64,000 bases of DNA from Benincasa hispida (GCF_009727055.1 NC_052360.1:65460881-65524880), one strand, 5' to 3'; shown: positions 1 to 13,100, counted from the stretch's first letter. The notes: generated by a model from the letters alone, not told the origin. Translations and numbers: made by a program.

Positions 1-1305
1 GCAATCTGGTCCATCTGTAATTCTAGATTGTGGATGGATGTAGCCTGACTTTGAAGCACAGTTTTGTTTTTCTCTATGTATTGCTTCAATAGGCTTTCCA
101 AAGTAGAGGATTGCGGTGGTTGTGAGCTTCTTGCTTGATTGGTTGTCTGACCATTGTTGTGTGGGAAGAATCCTGATGGCCCTTCTTTCTGCACCATGGA
201 TTGGAATTTCTGTTGCTGATTCTTCCTTGCAAAATTAGGGTGATTTCTCCACCCGGGGTTGTAGGTATTCAAAAAGGGATTATTTTTCACAAAGTAAACG
301 GACTGTGGATTTTGCGGGCAAACCTCCATCACATGCCCATCACCGCAAGTCACACACCTTGCGGTGTTTTGACTGATTGCGTTGATTTGCCTGTTTTGCA
401 GTGTTGGGCTGCTGATCGCAATTCCCTGAATTAAGTTCATCATTGCGGTCATCTGATTTTGTAGTGAAGCAATAGCACCATTACTTGCATCATTGTCCTT
501 TAGTCTTAATCTCTGGTCACTCTCACTCAAATGTTCATGGTTTTTAGAGATGCGATCCAAGATTTTCTTTGCCTCGTCATACGTTTTATCAAGTAGACCA
601 CCAGCGGCTGCCGCATTGGCAGTAGTCTGCGAAGCGGGATTCAAACAATGATAAAAATTTTCATCTGAAGGCAGTCTAGCAACCTCTTGTCTGGAAAGTC
701 TCGGACCAACCTCTTAAACCTCGTCCAGGCATCGCTGAGCGATACATCCATATCTTGTTCAAAATTTTTAATTAGTTTCCTTTGTCTTGCATTCTCAGTA
801 GATGGAAATTATTTCTTCATAATCTTCTCCATGACCTGTTCCCATGAAGTGATCTCTCCTGGTTCGAGAGAATACACCCATTTCTTAGCCTGATTACAGA
901 GAGAAAATGGGAACAAAGTTAGTCGAACTTCTTCGACATAGATGTTTGGGAACACAAAGTATTGCAGATTTCAATAAAGCTTCGGAGGTGCCCACACCTT
1001 CCTCCGAATTGTCCTACAGTCTGGATCATCCGCAGCATCACTGGCTTCATTTCGAATCAGCTTCTATCGAGAGCAGGCCTCATGATTCCTGGAGAGAAAT
1101 CATAGAGGTTTGGCGATGCATAGTCCCTAATGGGTCTATTACGATTGTTTTCTAGCAAGATTGGATTTGCCATGACATTGTTATCGTTTGGTGCTCCATT
1201 TCTAGGCTGTTCCGCCATCTCTTCTTTATCTAACTGTGGTTTTTGTTGGCGGTCACTCAATCTTCGTCTAAACATTCTCTTAATCTCTGGGTCATAATTC
1301 ACCAA
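1..1305 (-). pseudogene. Athila-type gag, frameshifted
   Basis: Gag is the structural nucleocapsid precursor of the retrotransposon. The longest open piece (1305-1057, 82 codons) contains RDYASPNLYDFSPGI, the hallmark near the start of Athila-like gag. A stop follows, and homology continues in shifting frames. It includes a knuckle near 365-320 (CVTCGDGHVMEVCP) and the NNPFLNTYNPGWRNHPNF stretch near 300-240, then a glutamine-rich tail. The counterpart at 21,750-23,397 on the other strand has the same order of blocks. Several stops and frame changes make this non-functional. Codon 1 at 1305 is simply the first ATG of the open piece and is not a claimed start. Confidence 0.8.
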
Positions 1306-1364
1306 AGATTGAGAGTCTGTAAAGAAATCAGAAACATTACCGTTAGCACACTATTTTGTCGAAG

Positions 1365-1382
1365 TCCCCAGAACCGGTGCCA
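1365..1382 (-). other. Primer-binding site, Athila-type
   Basis: On the minus strand the sequence six bases inside the LTR end reads TGGCACCGGTTCTGGGGA, a diverged form of the TGGCGCCGTTGCCGGGGA PBS common in Athila-like elements. This is where a host tRNA would prime minus-strand DNA synthesis. It fixes the LTR 3' end at 1389. Confidence 0.7.
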
Positions 1383-1388
1383 AAAACT

Positions 1389-3052
1389 TGATGCTTATTT
1401 TTATGAAGTGAATTATGGATGATATGCGATGGTGAAATTACGTTGAGCACTCAAGTTTCCTCAGCGGAATCCAAGTGTAAACTCCATCTAGTTTCCTGGT
1501 AAGTCCAAGGTCGAACTTAAGGACTTGTGAAAACAGGTTGCATTAGTAATTTTTAAGAAAACTTTGCGGTAACCAAATAAATAAATTGTTGGTTTGTTGT
1601 TGATTGCATTAATGAAAAATAAACAAATGCGGCGGATTTGAGAATAAGCAGTTGTGTGATAGATGCTCTGAGTATGCGGATGAACGGGTTGAGAAGGTCT
1701 TTAGCTAGCGTTACTTGGGAATATGTCAAATGATGCGATCATGCTACAACCATGCACAGCAAGTCATTTTCCAATACAAATGCGATGCTCCTAAGACTAG
1801 GATGCATGTGTTGAATGCAAAAGTGTCCATAGAGCTTATTCCTAAGTCTCTACTCTTTTCCTATGCGATGATGCAAAATGCATAAAGGCAAGGTGACCGC
1901 ATACAATCATATCCTATCTCTAGGATGCATGCGATGCGATAATAACAAATAGTGCTCATTCCTAAGCGCCTATCTAATATGTGATCTAATATGACACTCC
2001 CAAGTCTAGATTCTGACCTGACCTTCCCAAGCCTAGATCCTATCCTTAGACTACCCTCCCGAGTATCTCTAATGGACGAATGAAGCATATATAATACAAG
2101 ATAATCGCATAGAATGAAGATTTCCTAGTTGTGCTAGCTAAATGCTTCTCAACCCATTCAACTGATTTAGCTACTCATGCGTAAATGACAGAGAGTGAAC
2201 AGATATAGAGAAGTAGATTCCATTTTGATAAATGAGTGGAGTACAAAATAACAATGAAAGTTAAAGATAGAGAGCCTGGTAGCAATTCCTTGCTGACCGA
2301 TGCTTTTACACTGTAAATCTCTATTTGGTTTCGAAGATGTTCCTGCTTTTGCAGGCATCGACCTTCTCTCTGTCTTTGAAGCTTTCGGCGCTCTCCAAAG
2401 CTTACCGGAACGATCTGTCAACACCACCTTCCTCTCTCGCGTCCGCCTTAAAAGGAAAGGAAAACTATGAACAATGATGTGCGACCCGAAGTATGAAATT
2501 TCAAACTGCTGAACCCCTTTTATGAAGGTTGCCCTTGGTATTTATAGAAAATCCAAGGTGAACGGCGACTTCTCTCTCATGATTGCACAGATGGGACGGC
2601 TTTAATTCCCTTGATTGATGCGCCAAATATTTGTCACCGAAAAACTGAATGTACTTATATCGTTAGCAGCTATCAACTTAATTCGGATTCGACCGTCATC
2701 AGCTTTCTGTCCCATCGCGATTAATTAGCCTTTTACCCAGATGCGCCCACCATGTTGCACCGACCAAGTTGCGGCAATCCTTCTTTGGAAAATGTTTGTG
2801 AACACGATACCGCAAAGCCTTGCGTAATGCTGCGCTCGACCAATGATTTCTTGTGATCGCGATTTCTGCCTTGCGTTAACGCATATTTTGCATAAAAACA
2901 CAATAATCAACTGTTCCTATGCGATGAACGCATGCGGCCGCAATATAATAAACTTAATGCTTTTTTGACGCAATTTAACATATTTTATCAATGCAAGCTT
3001 GCATTGTTTAAGAACTTAGCACTATGATAACGTGCACTTCTGCTCGTTATCA
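1389..3052 (-). repeat. 5' LTR of the Athila-type element
   Basis: The LTR is 1,664 bp on the minus strand, starting TGATAACGAGCA and ending in CATCA. It aligns along its length to the LTR at 20,017-21,705, including a shared TATA-type CTATAAATACC stretch (about 2545-2535 here). Its first 28 bases form a near-perfect hairpin (see the entry at 3025-3052). The ATGCG/GCAT-rich composition (many CGCAT words) is typical of this family throughout the window. Confidence 0.85.
3025..3052 (-). other. Terminal LTR hairpin, 12-bp arms
   Basis: Minus-strand arms TGATAACGAGCA and TGCACGTTATCA flank a GAAG loop; 11 of 12 positions pair. It occupies the exact first 28 bases of the LTR. Equivalent hairpins start the Athila-type LTRs at 20,017, 25,211, 32,769 and 44,070. 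Confidence 0.8.
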
Positions 3053-4655
3053 GCAAGCAATATAGCTTTATACCTAGGCTTTTGATCACAGGATACTCCT
3101 TCCTTAAGTTTGAAAACCCATTTAGAGGCAACTGGTTTGTAATCTTTAGGTAGGGGAACTAAAGACCAAGTGTCATTCACTTTTAGTGAATGCATCTCCT
3201 TATTCCTAGCTTCTATCCAATCCCTTGCATCAGCACAACTTCCTCAAAGGTTGTTGGTTCTTGGTTAGTAGGAGCTACAACAGCATTTAAAACCAAATTC
3301 ATATAATTCATTTCAGTATATCTAGCTGAAAGGGTAATGGTTATCCTTTGTCTATCCCTAGCTAAGACATACTGATTTAAATAAGGCTGCTCACTTGTTG
3401 TCTCCTCATGTTCCCCTACATCTTCCTCAGTTTCTCTTGTGGCCCTAGGTTGGTTAGATTATATTGATTGCTCAGTGGGTAACTCCACCTCAATTCCTGT
3501 GTTGGATGACTCACCTTCATCCTCAAGCTTTTTCTCCTTTTGTATAAACATCTCCTCTTTCCTAAAGGTGATGTCTCTACTCACATGAACTTCCTCTCAA
3601 CCGGATGCCACATTTTAAACCCTTTGACATCCTCTATAAAGCCTACGGACATGCACCTAACACTCTGGCCTTTGAATGTGTATGAACATTACACATCCAA
3701 AGACCTTGATGTTATCTAGGTTAGGAGGATGATTAGTCCACTTTTCCTTAAGGGTAAGCAACTCTAAAGATGTGTGAGGACACCTATTCAAGGTATACAC
3801 TGTGTAAGCTATAGCTTCTGCCCAATAATTTTCACCTAAGATAGCATCAGAGAGTAAACACCTAACCCTTTCCATTATGGTTCTATTTAACCTCTCAGCA
3901 ACCCCATTTTGTTGAGGTGTATACCTCACAGTTCTATGCCTAGTTATACCATTCTCACTACAAAATTTGTCAAAATATTCATTGCAAAACTCAAGCCCAT
4001 TATCGGTTCTAAAGTATTTTAACCTTTTAGATGTTTGATTTTCTATCATGGCTTTCCATTCCTTAAAACTTCCCAAAAACTTGGTCCTTAGTTTTAAGAA
4101 AGTATATCCAGCTCTTCCTAGAAAAGTCATCTATAAAGATTAGAAAATACCTTGAGCTACTAAGGCTTGGTGTAGGAGATGGTCCCTATAGGTCAGAATG
4201 GACATAATCCAATGTTCCATTTGTGGTATGCTAAAATTTTGTGAAAGTTTGTCTTGTTGCTTTACCTAGAATGCAATGTTCACAAAAGGAAAGGTGCTCA
4301 TTGATACCTTTGGGTGGTATACCTTATTTGGACAGTGCTTGCATCCCTTTTTCACTGATATGGGATAATCTTTTGTGCCACAAGTCAGCCTCTGTTAAGC
4401 TTGCTGTTGAAACCATGTAGGCACTTGTCATCATCTCTACTCCTTTCACAATATAAAGGTCATTGACCTTTTCACCAACCAATACAACTTTGGAATCCTT
4501 AATCACCTCAAAAACTCCACTTTTTCCTCTGCATACGCACCCAATGGAGTCAAGCATACCCAGAGATATCAAGTTTCTCTTGAGCAAAGGTACATGTCTC
4601 ACATTTCTTAGAAGTTTGATTGATCCATCCTTTAGCTTCAAAGATACTGAGCATT
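3053..4655 (-). pseudogene. Copia (TNT1/Tork-like) pol remnant: pre-integrase, integrase, start of RT
   Basis: Read from 4641 leftwards: the pre-integrase region (4641-4324) contains the WHKRLSHIS and NDLYIVKG style blocks. A CEHC pair follows (about 4270), then the integrase core, broken by a frameshift near 4130. The open piece 4130-3657 keeps RTDNGLEFCNE, TVRYTPQQNGVAERLNRT and WAEAIAYTVYTLNR, that is, the second aspartate and the glutamate of the D,D-35-E triad. The linker towards reverse transcriptase continues to 3053, where the Athila LTR interrupts it at the KPxYKAxLxA block. No gag or complete RT remains. The block wording matches the TNT1-94 group of Copia elements. Several stops make it non-coding. 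Confidence 0.85.
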
Positions 4656-5270
4656 AAACCAAGGTTTGAAGAGTGTCAGATAATGATCGATACTCAATGT
4701 TTGATGTCTTCTTACTTGATGCTTGATGAGAACTCCCTTCTTTGTCTGACAAGTCTCTGTTCGATCCTCGATGGAACTTGATGACAATTGAACTAATACT
4801 CGTTCTTACTTGATGATTTTTTTATCAATACTCGGTGTGACTCGAAGGTGAAAACGATCAACTCGAAGCTACTCGATAGCGAAGATTGATGCACGATTCA
4901 ACTCGATACTTTGTTATTCGATACAATTTGAAACGGAGTTGTATTGCGCGCGATTTACAGAATGATTGAAACAAATGAACAAGAAAGATAAAGGCAAGAA
5001 GATGAAACACAGAGGTTTACGTGGTTCAGCAAGATTGCCTATGTCCACAGGAAGATTCAAGTTCTTTACTATTTGAAGATTACGTACAACTTTTGTTGTT
5101 TACAAAAAACTAGGAAATGATGATAACTCTCTCTGTTTTTGTTTTATTGATCAAGGGTATTTATAAAGCATACCAGCTTACTGTTACATCATAAAGTTAG
5201 TTACAAACAAATAAAAGCTGAGAAATTTGAATCACAGCTTCTTCAGCTACATCATAAGTACTAAGATCTA

Positions 5271-5273
<3 letters not shown>
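4656..5273 (-). repeat. Probable LTR and leader of the Copia remnant
   Basis: Directly upstream (minus sense) of the pol remnant the sequence turns non-coding. It contains a minus-strand TATA-like TTTATAAATA (5168-5159) and a run of short ATCGAGTA-like words (4920-4660). The ACGTGGTTCAGCAAGATTGCC phrase in this region (5014-5034 on the plus strand) is, as I remember it, common in plant Copia LTRs. Exact LTR ends could not be fixed: no clear PBS and no TSD were found, and gag is missing between this block and pol. The boundaries are therefore approximate. Confidence 0.45.

Positions 5274-5274
<1 letters not shown>

Positions 5275-5310
<36 letters not shown>
5275..5310. repeat. Poly-T tract, 36 bases
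   Basis: An uninterrupted run of 36 T follows the Copia LTR block. Read on the minus strand it is a poly-A run, which could be a retroposition tail or simple slippage. No recognisable retrogene lies upstream on that strand. Runs this long are also prone to length errors in assembly. Confidence 0.9.
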
Positions 5311-5312
<2 letters not shown>

Positions 5313-7364
5313 ATAAAAAATCTTACAAGTATCATATGTTTACGAAAAGAAAGTAAAAAACCGATATCACATCTTGTGAATTGAAATCATTTAATACAAA
5401 GCAGACCAAGGCAAGAACTTCGTTGGTCCAAGTAAACAAACTGAGTAGTTCCTCCTCAAGTACTCCAAACTCCCAATAGAAAGTATAAACATGTACAACT
5501 AATACTTGGTTTAACAATCAAAACATATGCAGTGAAACATTGCCATGACGATAAAAAAAAAGAAAAAGAAAAAAGAACAGAACAAAATAAAAAGTTGTGA
5601 GAAGTTTGATGGTTGAGTTTCTCTTTTCCATAACCTCTACCTTTTGAATTAATCCAACATTAAAAAGTTGTGTATAACTTAATTTTTTCATTTCTTTCTT
5701 GCACAATATAGATTAACTTATGACTAATAATGCAAAGCAAAGAGAGACAAAGGATTAAATGGATTCCATGAAGCTTTAGATTACAATTTCATATTCAGGA
5801 GTGAGTACTAGAAATATTCCCAAGCAAAGCAATTATAACCTTCAGTGTCTTTTTCTTTAGAGGACCAACAACTTTAACTCAAAAGCTTTCTTTTTTCTCG
5901 CCATTATCTTCATTTGCGTTTGGATCTGACTGTGATAGAGTTGAGGAATGTCCTCTTCATCACTCCATGGCATTGTCCTTTTCATGGAAAAACAAGTTGA
6001 ACCTGAAGTAAATTATTCAACAAAGACTATTATGGTTCAATTCAATAAACCAGAATCCAAATATTGAAAAAACCAACCCTCCACAACAACAGTACTCAAT
6101 AGAAGACACGCTTGCAAATATGATATCCTATTTTGATATGCATGCAATTGCTCCATAAGTTAATCTATAAACTTAAAATTGAAATGATTGTCTTGGTCTT
6201 ATACTTGTAAGTTTGTAATAATAGATTACTCAATATTTGAAACCTGTATTAAAATAATAGGGAATAGGGGACTTCTGTGGCAAGAAAACTATACACAACT
6301 CTTAAGGATGTTTAAGGCATTGAATTGAGATAAAATTTCTAGAGTTCATATATTTGTGAAGTTCATAAGTTTGTATTTGTAGAGTTTAGTTCATATATTT
6401 GTAGTATCTAGTGTAATGTTTTAAACTTTAAATAATCTGCTTTTTTTTTTGTTACTATTTATACTTTTAAACTTTTTTATTCAATAATTCTACCCATTTT
6501 TGTTTGAATAAAATATGAATTGCAAATTTTTCTTTTAGTTTTTAAAGCTTTTCTTTCTTTCTTTCTTTCGATAATGAACAATAATTAACCTGCTATATTT
6601 CTTGTCGAAATATGATTAAATAAAATGAGAAATCAAAGAGAAATAAAAAAAAATTGATTTTTAGTTATTCTTTTATCTTGTTTTATGGAAGAAGAAAATA
6701 AATTCTAATACAAACAAAAACTTTAATAAAACTACAATTAGTTAACTAATTAAAAGTGTAAGGGCCAAAATTCTATAGATTTATAGGTTTCTTGGCCCAA
6801 TTTTAATAATTGCATAAGTCGAGTGTCCTAATTTTTTTTTTTTTGTCTCTTTTGATTACAAATATATGTTTAATCAGGTAAGCTATACACAAAATAAGAA
6901 ATAAATTTGACTAATTTATGCGGTAAACAAAATATGATATTTAAGGTACCATTACTTGTATAATAAGAAAAATAGTAAAAAATCCCAAATTGCGATTATT
7001 ATAATCCACGGACAAGTATGATGAACAAATCATAATAACTAACTCAGTCCCACAAACCATACTAACTAACTCAATGCTCCAAACAATTATATAGTCTACA
7101 TTGTGAAAAATATTATTATGATTTAATGAAATATCTTACATGACATGCAGATTAATAAACTAATTAAGGTTAAGCTTGTTTGTAAATTATAACGACTAAG
7201 TTGTTACATGTAATCAAACTTGACAAATATACTTAATGAGTTTTATTGTCTTTTTTGTAATAATAATAATTGATAGGGAATTAATTTAAAAATTTTAAAG
7301 TATAGAGAATATATTATTACATTGTTTTATATGATACTTTCTATATTGGTATAGTAAATATGGA
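5311..7364. other. AT-rich stretch with no clear gene; one short relic ORF
   Basis: I see no long ORF and no recognised domain. One 42-codon minus-strand frame (5985-5857) begins MKRTMPWSDEED and is followed in another frame by a lysine-rich stretch (VKVVGPLKKK). Its base composition is less AT-biased than its surroundings (5,820-6,000), so it could be an exon relic, but no family is recognised. A short TTTC microsatellite lies near 6,550-6,568. The rest looks like unconstrained intergenic DNA. Confidence 0.4.
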
Positions 7365-7790
7365 CACTACAAGAAAAAGAGAATCTCCCGATGCCCAAAA
7401 TAATTGTCAGGAGATGAATAGCTTAGAGAGAGGATCTCTCCCGAGCCTGTAAAGTGAGCGTCAGGAGTATTCACTAACTCTCAACGTCGTATAGTCCTCG
7501 TGCTACTAAGTATTCACTAACTGCCGACGTGTCGTTGACCCTATCGAGAGATAAATACTCTCGACGACATATATACCTTGTTGGGAGTTTACATAAACTC
7601 CCAACGAGTAGGCATTTCGCTCGGGAGGATAACTCCCGATGCCTATTTCCCCACTATTCTCCTGACAAGATCATGGACATTGGGAGGATCTTCTGATGTG
7701 TTTTTAGCTATATCCAGACGATTATGGGCATTGGAAAAAGACTATACTCTTGTCTGCTATTAAAGGCTCTATGATGATAGTCAAAGGAGA
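7365..7790 (+). mobile_element. CACTA (En/Spm-type) transposon terminus, fragment
   Basis: The block opens with CACTACAAGAAAAAG, the classic terminal inverted repeat of plant CACTA elements. Behind it lies subterminal structure: CTCCCGATGCC occurs at 7385 and again at 7633. Short inverted words also occur around 7,580-7,610 (GTTGGGAGTTTA facing TAAACTCCCAAC). The opposite terminus (ending TTCTTGTAGTG) was not found nearby and no transposase is seen, so this is one end of a truncated or non-autonomous copy. The right limit is a guess from where the subterminal words stop. Confidence 0.6.
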
Positions 7791-7808
7791 CAAATCTTCA
7801 TCTCTTAC

Positions 7809-8404
7809 GCTTCGTTTGGGATTATTGTAACTTCTAAAACAATTGCTAGCCGCTGTGCTTCTAGAAAAATTAGTTGTGAATATAAGTAAAATAATGTGAG
7901 GTAAATTTTTATTTTAAATTAGGAAAAATAGTTACAATATTTGGTAAATTAATACTAAACTAGTGTAATTTAGTTATATGAGCCAAAGTAGCTTATTTCA
8001 ATCATTATCATATTGAAACTTAATTTAAAATTTACTAATACTTTTATTTAAAATTTTGACCGATTTGAATTTCAATTAATTTCGTTTAATCTAGATTATT
8101 CGATAAGAGTTTAAGAAAAAATAATTGTTATAAAAAATTCAATTAAATTTCGAAAATAGATTTGGCAAAATATATTAATATAGAATGATACTATTATAAT
8201 ATATTTAATTAAATTCCTAAGAAGGTAAAAGATTTTTTGAAAAGCTAAATTTAAAAGTGGTATTTATAAGCTTTTACACGTTAGTTAAAAAATTAAGAGT
8301 AATTCTGACAAATTAATAAATAAGTTGTTATACTAAACATGATAAGCGGTTAAGATATCTCGTTAATCGCTTTTTACAATTGTAAACACAATCTCAAACG
8401 GGGC
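7809..8404. mobile_element. Possible MITE, about 600 bp, AT-rich
   Basis: The left edge GCTTCGTTTGGGATT and the right edge (reverse complement GCCCCGTTTGAGATT) form a 15-bp imperfect inverted repeat around an AT-rich non-coding core. The GTTTGGGATT style edge resembles many hAT-type plant MITEs. No convincing target-site duplication was found, so the assignment is tentative. Confidence 0.35.
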
Positions 8405-8933
8405 CTTAGACACACCATTGAAGAATTGTAAAACTAAACTTATAATTTAAATAACCATTGATTTTTTTAAATGTATTAAGATATATCGATATCAAGACCC
8501 ACATGTTGCTTCAAAGAAAAAAAGAAAAAAAAAAGAAGAAAAATCAGGTATATAACACTAGTTACACTTTCATTAGGAGAAATAGCAAACCACAATTCTT
8601 TTGAAATATAAAAAATTGCGTAACATACACGTGGGTTGGTTTTCGTTAACTCTAAAATACCCTCACCAACCTTTTTAATTCTACTGTAATTAATTATGCA
8701 TCTTTGTTAATTACACTTTAATTAATTTATTAAATTTATAATCGGACTTTATTGATTTCCTTTGATATTTTCACTGGGAACTACATGTCTCTCTCCATGG
8801 AGAAAATATGACATAAATTTCGTGATTTAATTTGAAAATAATTGAAATATGTATCTTAAAAACCTTTTATCTTTAACAAATGTCTTAAAATTTTCTAAAT
8901 TCTTTCCTAAACCGAATTTCTATATTTATATTA

Positions 8934-10154
8934 TGAAGGGAATTTAAATACCTATAGCGGAGGCAATCGAATGCATCAATCTCTAATTTTTGTTTTACAA
9001 AATAGTAATAGTTCAGAGATGACGGAAACGTAGGATAATCAAACCTAAGCATGCTTCTATTATGCAATCAGAGAGGAAAGGATTGAGCAATACATACCCT
9101 TGAAGATCTATAACTTCACGTTTCCTCTCTATAGCACAAACTTGCCCATATCCTCTTCATCTCCCAAACTCGGCACCATGAACACAATATATAGGAAAGG
9201 AAACTACCACGAGGTTTTCCTCGTTATTCTCAAGGACGAGAATCATGCAGTGTTGTGTGAGCTTGCATTTAATTTTAGTGAGAGAGAGGAGAAGAACTTG
9301 AAAGAATATAGAGAGATAAAAAACTAGATATATTTTTGTGTCCAGTAGATATAACCAATCGATAGTCCCTTGACCGTTCACAAATTGTTGGTAAGTACAG
9401 TTGGATCAAATTACCGTTTTATCCTTGTAATTACATCTAACTCCTTAAGTACCATTGATCTCTCTAATGAACAATTAGTCATAGTCCAACTATGATTGAA
9501 CCTCCCTCAGACCAAGAGAGGGTGAGATGCCTCATTGTTCAAGCCTAGGACTCAGCCCTTAAGGGAGCAACTTATCTACTTACCCTTACAAATAGGGAAT
9601 AAGTGAATTCGTTCTTGTGTAGCTGTGTTCTTAACTCCCCAATCAGACGAATTCCCAAAATGGTAAGCATATTGAGTTGGCGAATCTGGCCACTCTCACC
9701 TATACAAACCAAAAAATCACCCTCATAGGCGTCCACAACTTACTCAAGATTCAGGTCAAGTCATCTATGGTCATCCTAGTAAAACATAAGTCTCTTTTAG
9801 CAACGAAGTTATAAAGAGAGACTCAATATTTTGTGGTTCGGTCTTATAAAAACTCTTTGTATAGGATACCATCACTCACATGTCTCCACATGACAGATCA
9901 AGATCAAATCATTTGTAATACTTTACAATAATTGTAATATTTACAAAACAGGTTGTATCAGTAGTTTTATTAGGATAAGACACCTAACCTTATCTATATA
10001 CTATAGATCATTTAGGTTATCACTTAAACGTGATGTACCTATGTATCCACATGGATCTTAGTTTAATGGATTATTGCACAAGTTACATAAAAACTAATCA
10101 ACCATTGTTTCAACTAACTTATAACTACGAGGCCTTAGGACATATATCCCAAAA
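8934..10154 (-). mobile_element. Copia solo LTR, TSD TATTA
   Basis: TATTA at 8929-8933 is repeated at 10155-10159. Between them lies 1,221 bp with no internal region. Read on the minus strand it starts TTTTGGGATATATGTCC (a TG to TT change at the terminus) and ends CTTCA. Its body aligns with the 5' half of the Copia LTR family at 38,256-40,372 and 31,655-32,548, for example the blocks around AGTACCATTGATC and ATGAACAATTAGTC. It is a product of recombination between two LTRs. ORFs on both strands here are chance. Confidence 0.75.
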
Positions 10155-10159
10155 TATTA

Positions 10160-13100
10160 CACTTTCTCTTAATCCTAACTAAATCATCTGTGTTTCAAAT
10201 TGTTTTTATGATTATCTTATTCCAAATTTTTAAATCTCATATTATATTAGTCTTCCTAACTAGCTTTTTATATTTATAATAGATTTTAAATCATAACTAA
10301 ATCATACATTTTTTAAATTATTTTAATGATTATCTTTATTATAATTCTTTTAAAACATGAAATATAAGAAATCATCTCATTTTTATCAATTAGTCTTATT
10401 TAAAAGTTTTGTATCATGTTATTTTTTATTTTAAAGATTCTACTCGGAAGAATAACAAAACACAAACTTCATCAAATTCATAGTAAATGCACTCCTACTC
10501 ACATGTTCCCACTTTTCTTTAATCCTAAAATGTCATCATTTGGATTTTCAGTTACACTATAACTAATTTTGCCCTTTTCTGATTTTTAGCATGAATCATG
10601 ATTTTCTGCTAAATTATCTCCCTACAATTTTTTGAATTTAAAAAATCAAATGTAATTTTTTTTTCAAATATCACATTTGATCTTATCTTCAATTTCAATT
10701 TTTATTGTATCTAATTTTTCAATTTTTCATTTTTTTTCACTGATTTTATTTTTAGTTCTCAATCAAATCTACTGGGTATAGATGAAAGGTTCAACTTAAT
10801 CGACCATCAACCAAGAGCTCAAGTCGCAAAGTCGCTTATTTTGAAAGTGATTCCTATCAAGCCATCTGTGAAAAGGTAGGCCAAGCATATAGACGGTGTT
10901 GGTATTAACCAGTTTGCTTGGAGGTCTCCACCTTGGCAGATTTGATCAAGTAAGGATGTACAATCGTCGAATATTATTTGTTTCTCTTCTGTTCATGAGA
11001 TCTCCATAATTGACATCAACACCACATCATAATTGGTTAATAATTTCAATTGACGATTTTTAATTGAGATTTTCATACTCCAATCTAAATTGGTCTATTT
11101 CTTTATGAATGCAATTATTTAGATAAAGTCTTTATCAGTCCAACCCTAACTTTATAAACTAATATTTTGGGTCTAGAACAAGAAAAAATATTGTTATAGA
11201 ATTTTGGGTAAGTTCAAGAGCAGTTTAAATGTTTTGGTTAGTTGATTTTTAAATGTAGTGTATTTATTTCTAAGTTTAGAGTATTTGTTGAGCATAGTTT
11301 GGAGACTAACTATGGTTTATTTGTAGGTCACGTGCATATCTCATCGGAAGTATAAAAAAAAAAAAACTTTCACAAGAACTTTTATAACTACAAAACCTTC
11401 ATCCGAATTACAGTGTAACTAATTTATTTTTCCTTTTATTATAGATCTTTATTTTCTCTTAAAATATCTCCTCTGTTGTAAAAAATAAAATTATATTGTT
11501 TTTTTTTTCAAATGTCATTTTGTTTATTTGTTTTGATTTTTTTAATCTTCTTTCAACTTAATTTATGTTTTTGCATTTTGATTTTTTAATTAATTTGAAA
11601 AATTTATACAATCAAATATTAGATATATATATATATAACACGAGTTAATTTTCTTAAAAAAAAAAACTTAAGTTATTTCAATACAACAAGGCTGCACGTC
11701 CTCTACACCTTCTTTGCGTCGATGTCTTTCTAAACTAATAGAGTGAAGAGTAAAGATAAATCAATCGCATTTAATGCATAATTTTATGCACCTTCTCTCT
11801 CACTTAAATTAATCATAGTACAATTAACAAAAGTACGCATTTAACAAATTAAATTTAAAGAGTAAAGTGGGAGTGCTTAAATAATTTTGTTAATTGTACT
11901 ATAATTAATTCATCAAATACATAATTTTAGTTGTTTCGGTTTGCTTCCAAATATTTAGCGTGGATGGATTTTCTTTTTTCATACGGATATTTTGGTATTA
12001 ATTTCAGTTTTTAGGTTTAAAATCCTCCAAACCCATATCTAAAATAATTTCTATCTTCAAAATTTAATTTGAATTTTAAATCTTATATTATATTATTTTT
12101 TATAAATCTTTTTCTATTAGTGCTAACTAAACCATGTAATTTCAAGATTGTTTTTATCAATATCTTTATTATAAGTTTCTTTTAAACTATTTATAAATTG
12201 TTTTTATTATTATCTTTGATAGAATTTCGTTTTTCACTGATTCTTCTTATTTTTAAATTTGACTTTTATCATTATAATTATAATTATTTTAATTTCGTTT
12301 TAAACATGAAATATAATATTTAGTTCATAATTTCTTGTCTTTGTCAACGATATCAGCCTCATATTTTTTTCAAAATTAGACTACAAAACGACCATAGTCA
12401 ACTCTCAATTAAGTGTCCATTAGCTCTTTAATTGTTATTTGCTATGGCTAATTAACGATTAAGGATTATGTTCAATGGTATCTAGGATGAAAAGAATAAC
12501 TATCATGACTTCTAGACTATTGAATTTTTTGTCGCTACAAACATATCTTTTAATCGTTTTATTGATTTGATTCCATTTAAGCTTTTTTCTACTTCTAAAT
12601 ATAGCAATTCTCGCTTAACCATGTATCGTGATGGTTGCAACAGTTATAATGTTATTAGGATCGTAGAGGACAAAGATATATTTAATTTCACTGTAAATGC
12701 TCTAAATAACTCCTTTAATTGCACTATAATTAATCTATAAATTCTATTAATTACATTGTAATTAATTCAAAATTCGAGCTCTATTAATTTCCATTCAAAT
12801 ATTCAATGTGAATTACTTCTTCTTTCCATGTGAATATGTTGGCATAAATGTTGATTCTTAATTTGAAAATTCTTCAAATTTGTATTTAAAGGATCTTCAA
12901 TCTTCAAATGTTTATTTGAATTTTTAAATCTCATATTATATTATTTTTCCTAAATTTGACTTTTTTTTAATTTCAATTTGTTTGATTTGGTTTGAGAAAT
13001 TTATTGAAATATTTGAATTTAAGTAAGGGAAGAAGAACTTTGGCTTGACTAGGTCAAGTCAAATTTAGATTAAGAGTTGATGTGTGTGTTTATGTGAGTT

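Larger units (their letters stand above)
1..3052 (-). mobile_element. Athila-type Ty3/gypsy element, 5' portion, cut by window edge
   Basis: Reading leftwards from 3052 there is an LTR (3052-1389), a primer-binding site (1382-1365) and a degenerate gag running off the window at base 1. The Athila assignment rests on the PBS, which resembles the TGGCGCCGTTGCCGGGG type, the roughly 1.7-kb LTR, and gag phrases typical of that lineage: a YNPGWRNHPNF motif and a CxxC-GDGH-xxxx-C zinc knuckle. It sits inside a Copia pol whose reverse-transcriptase region resumes at 3053. The flanking five bases at 3053-3057 are GCAAG; the matching duplication would lie outside the window, so integrity of the far end cannot be judged. 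Confidence 0.85.
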
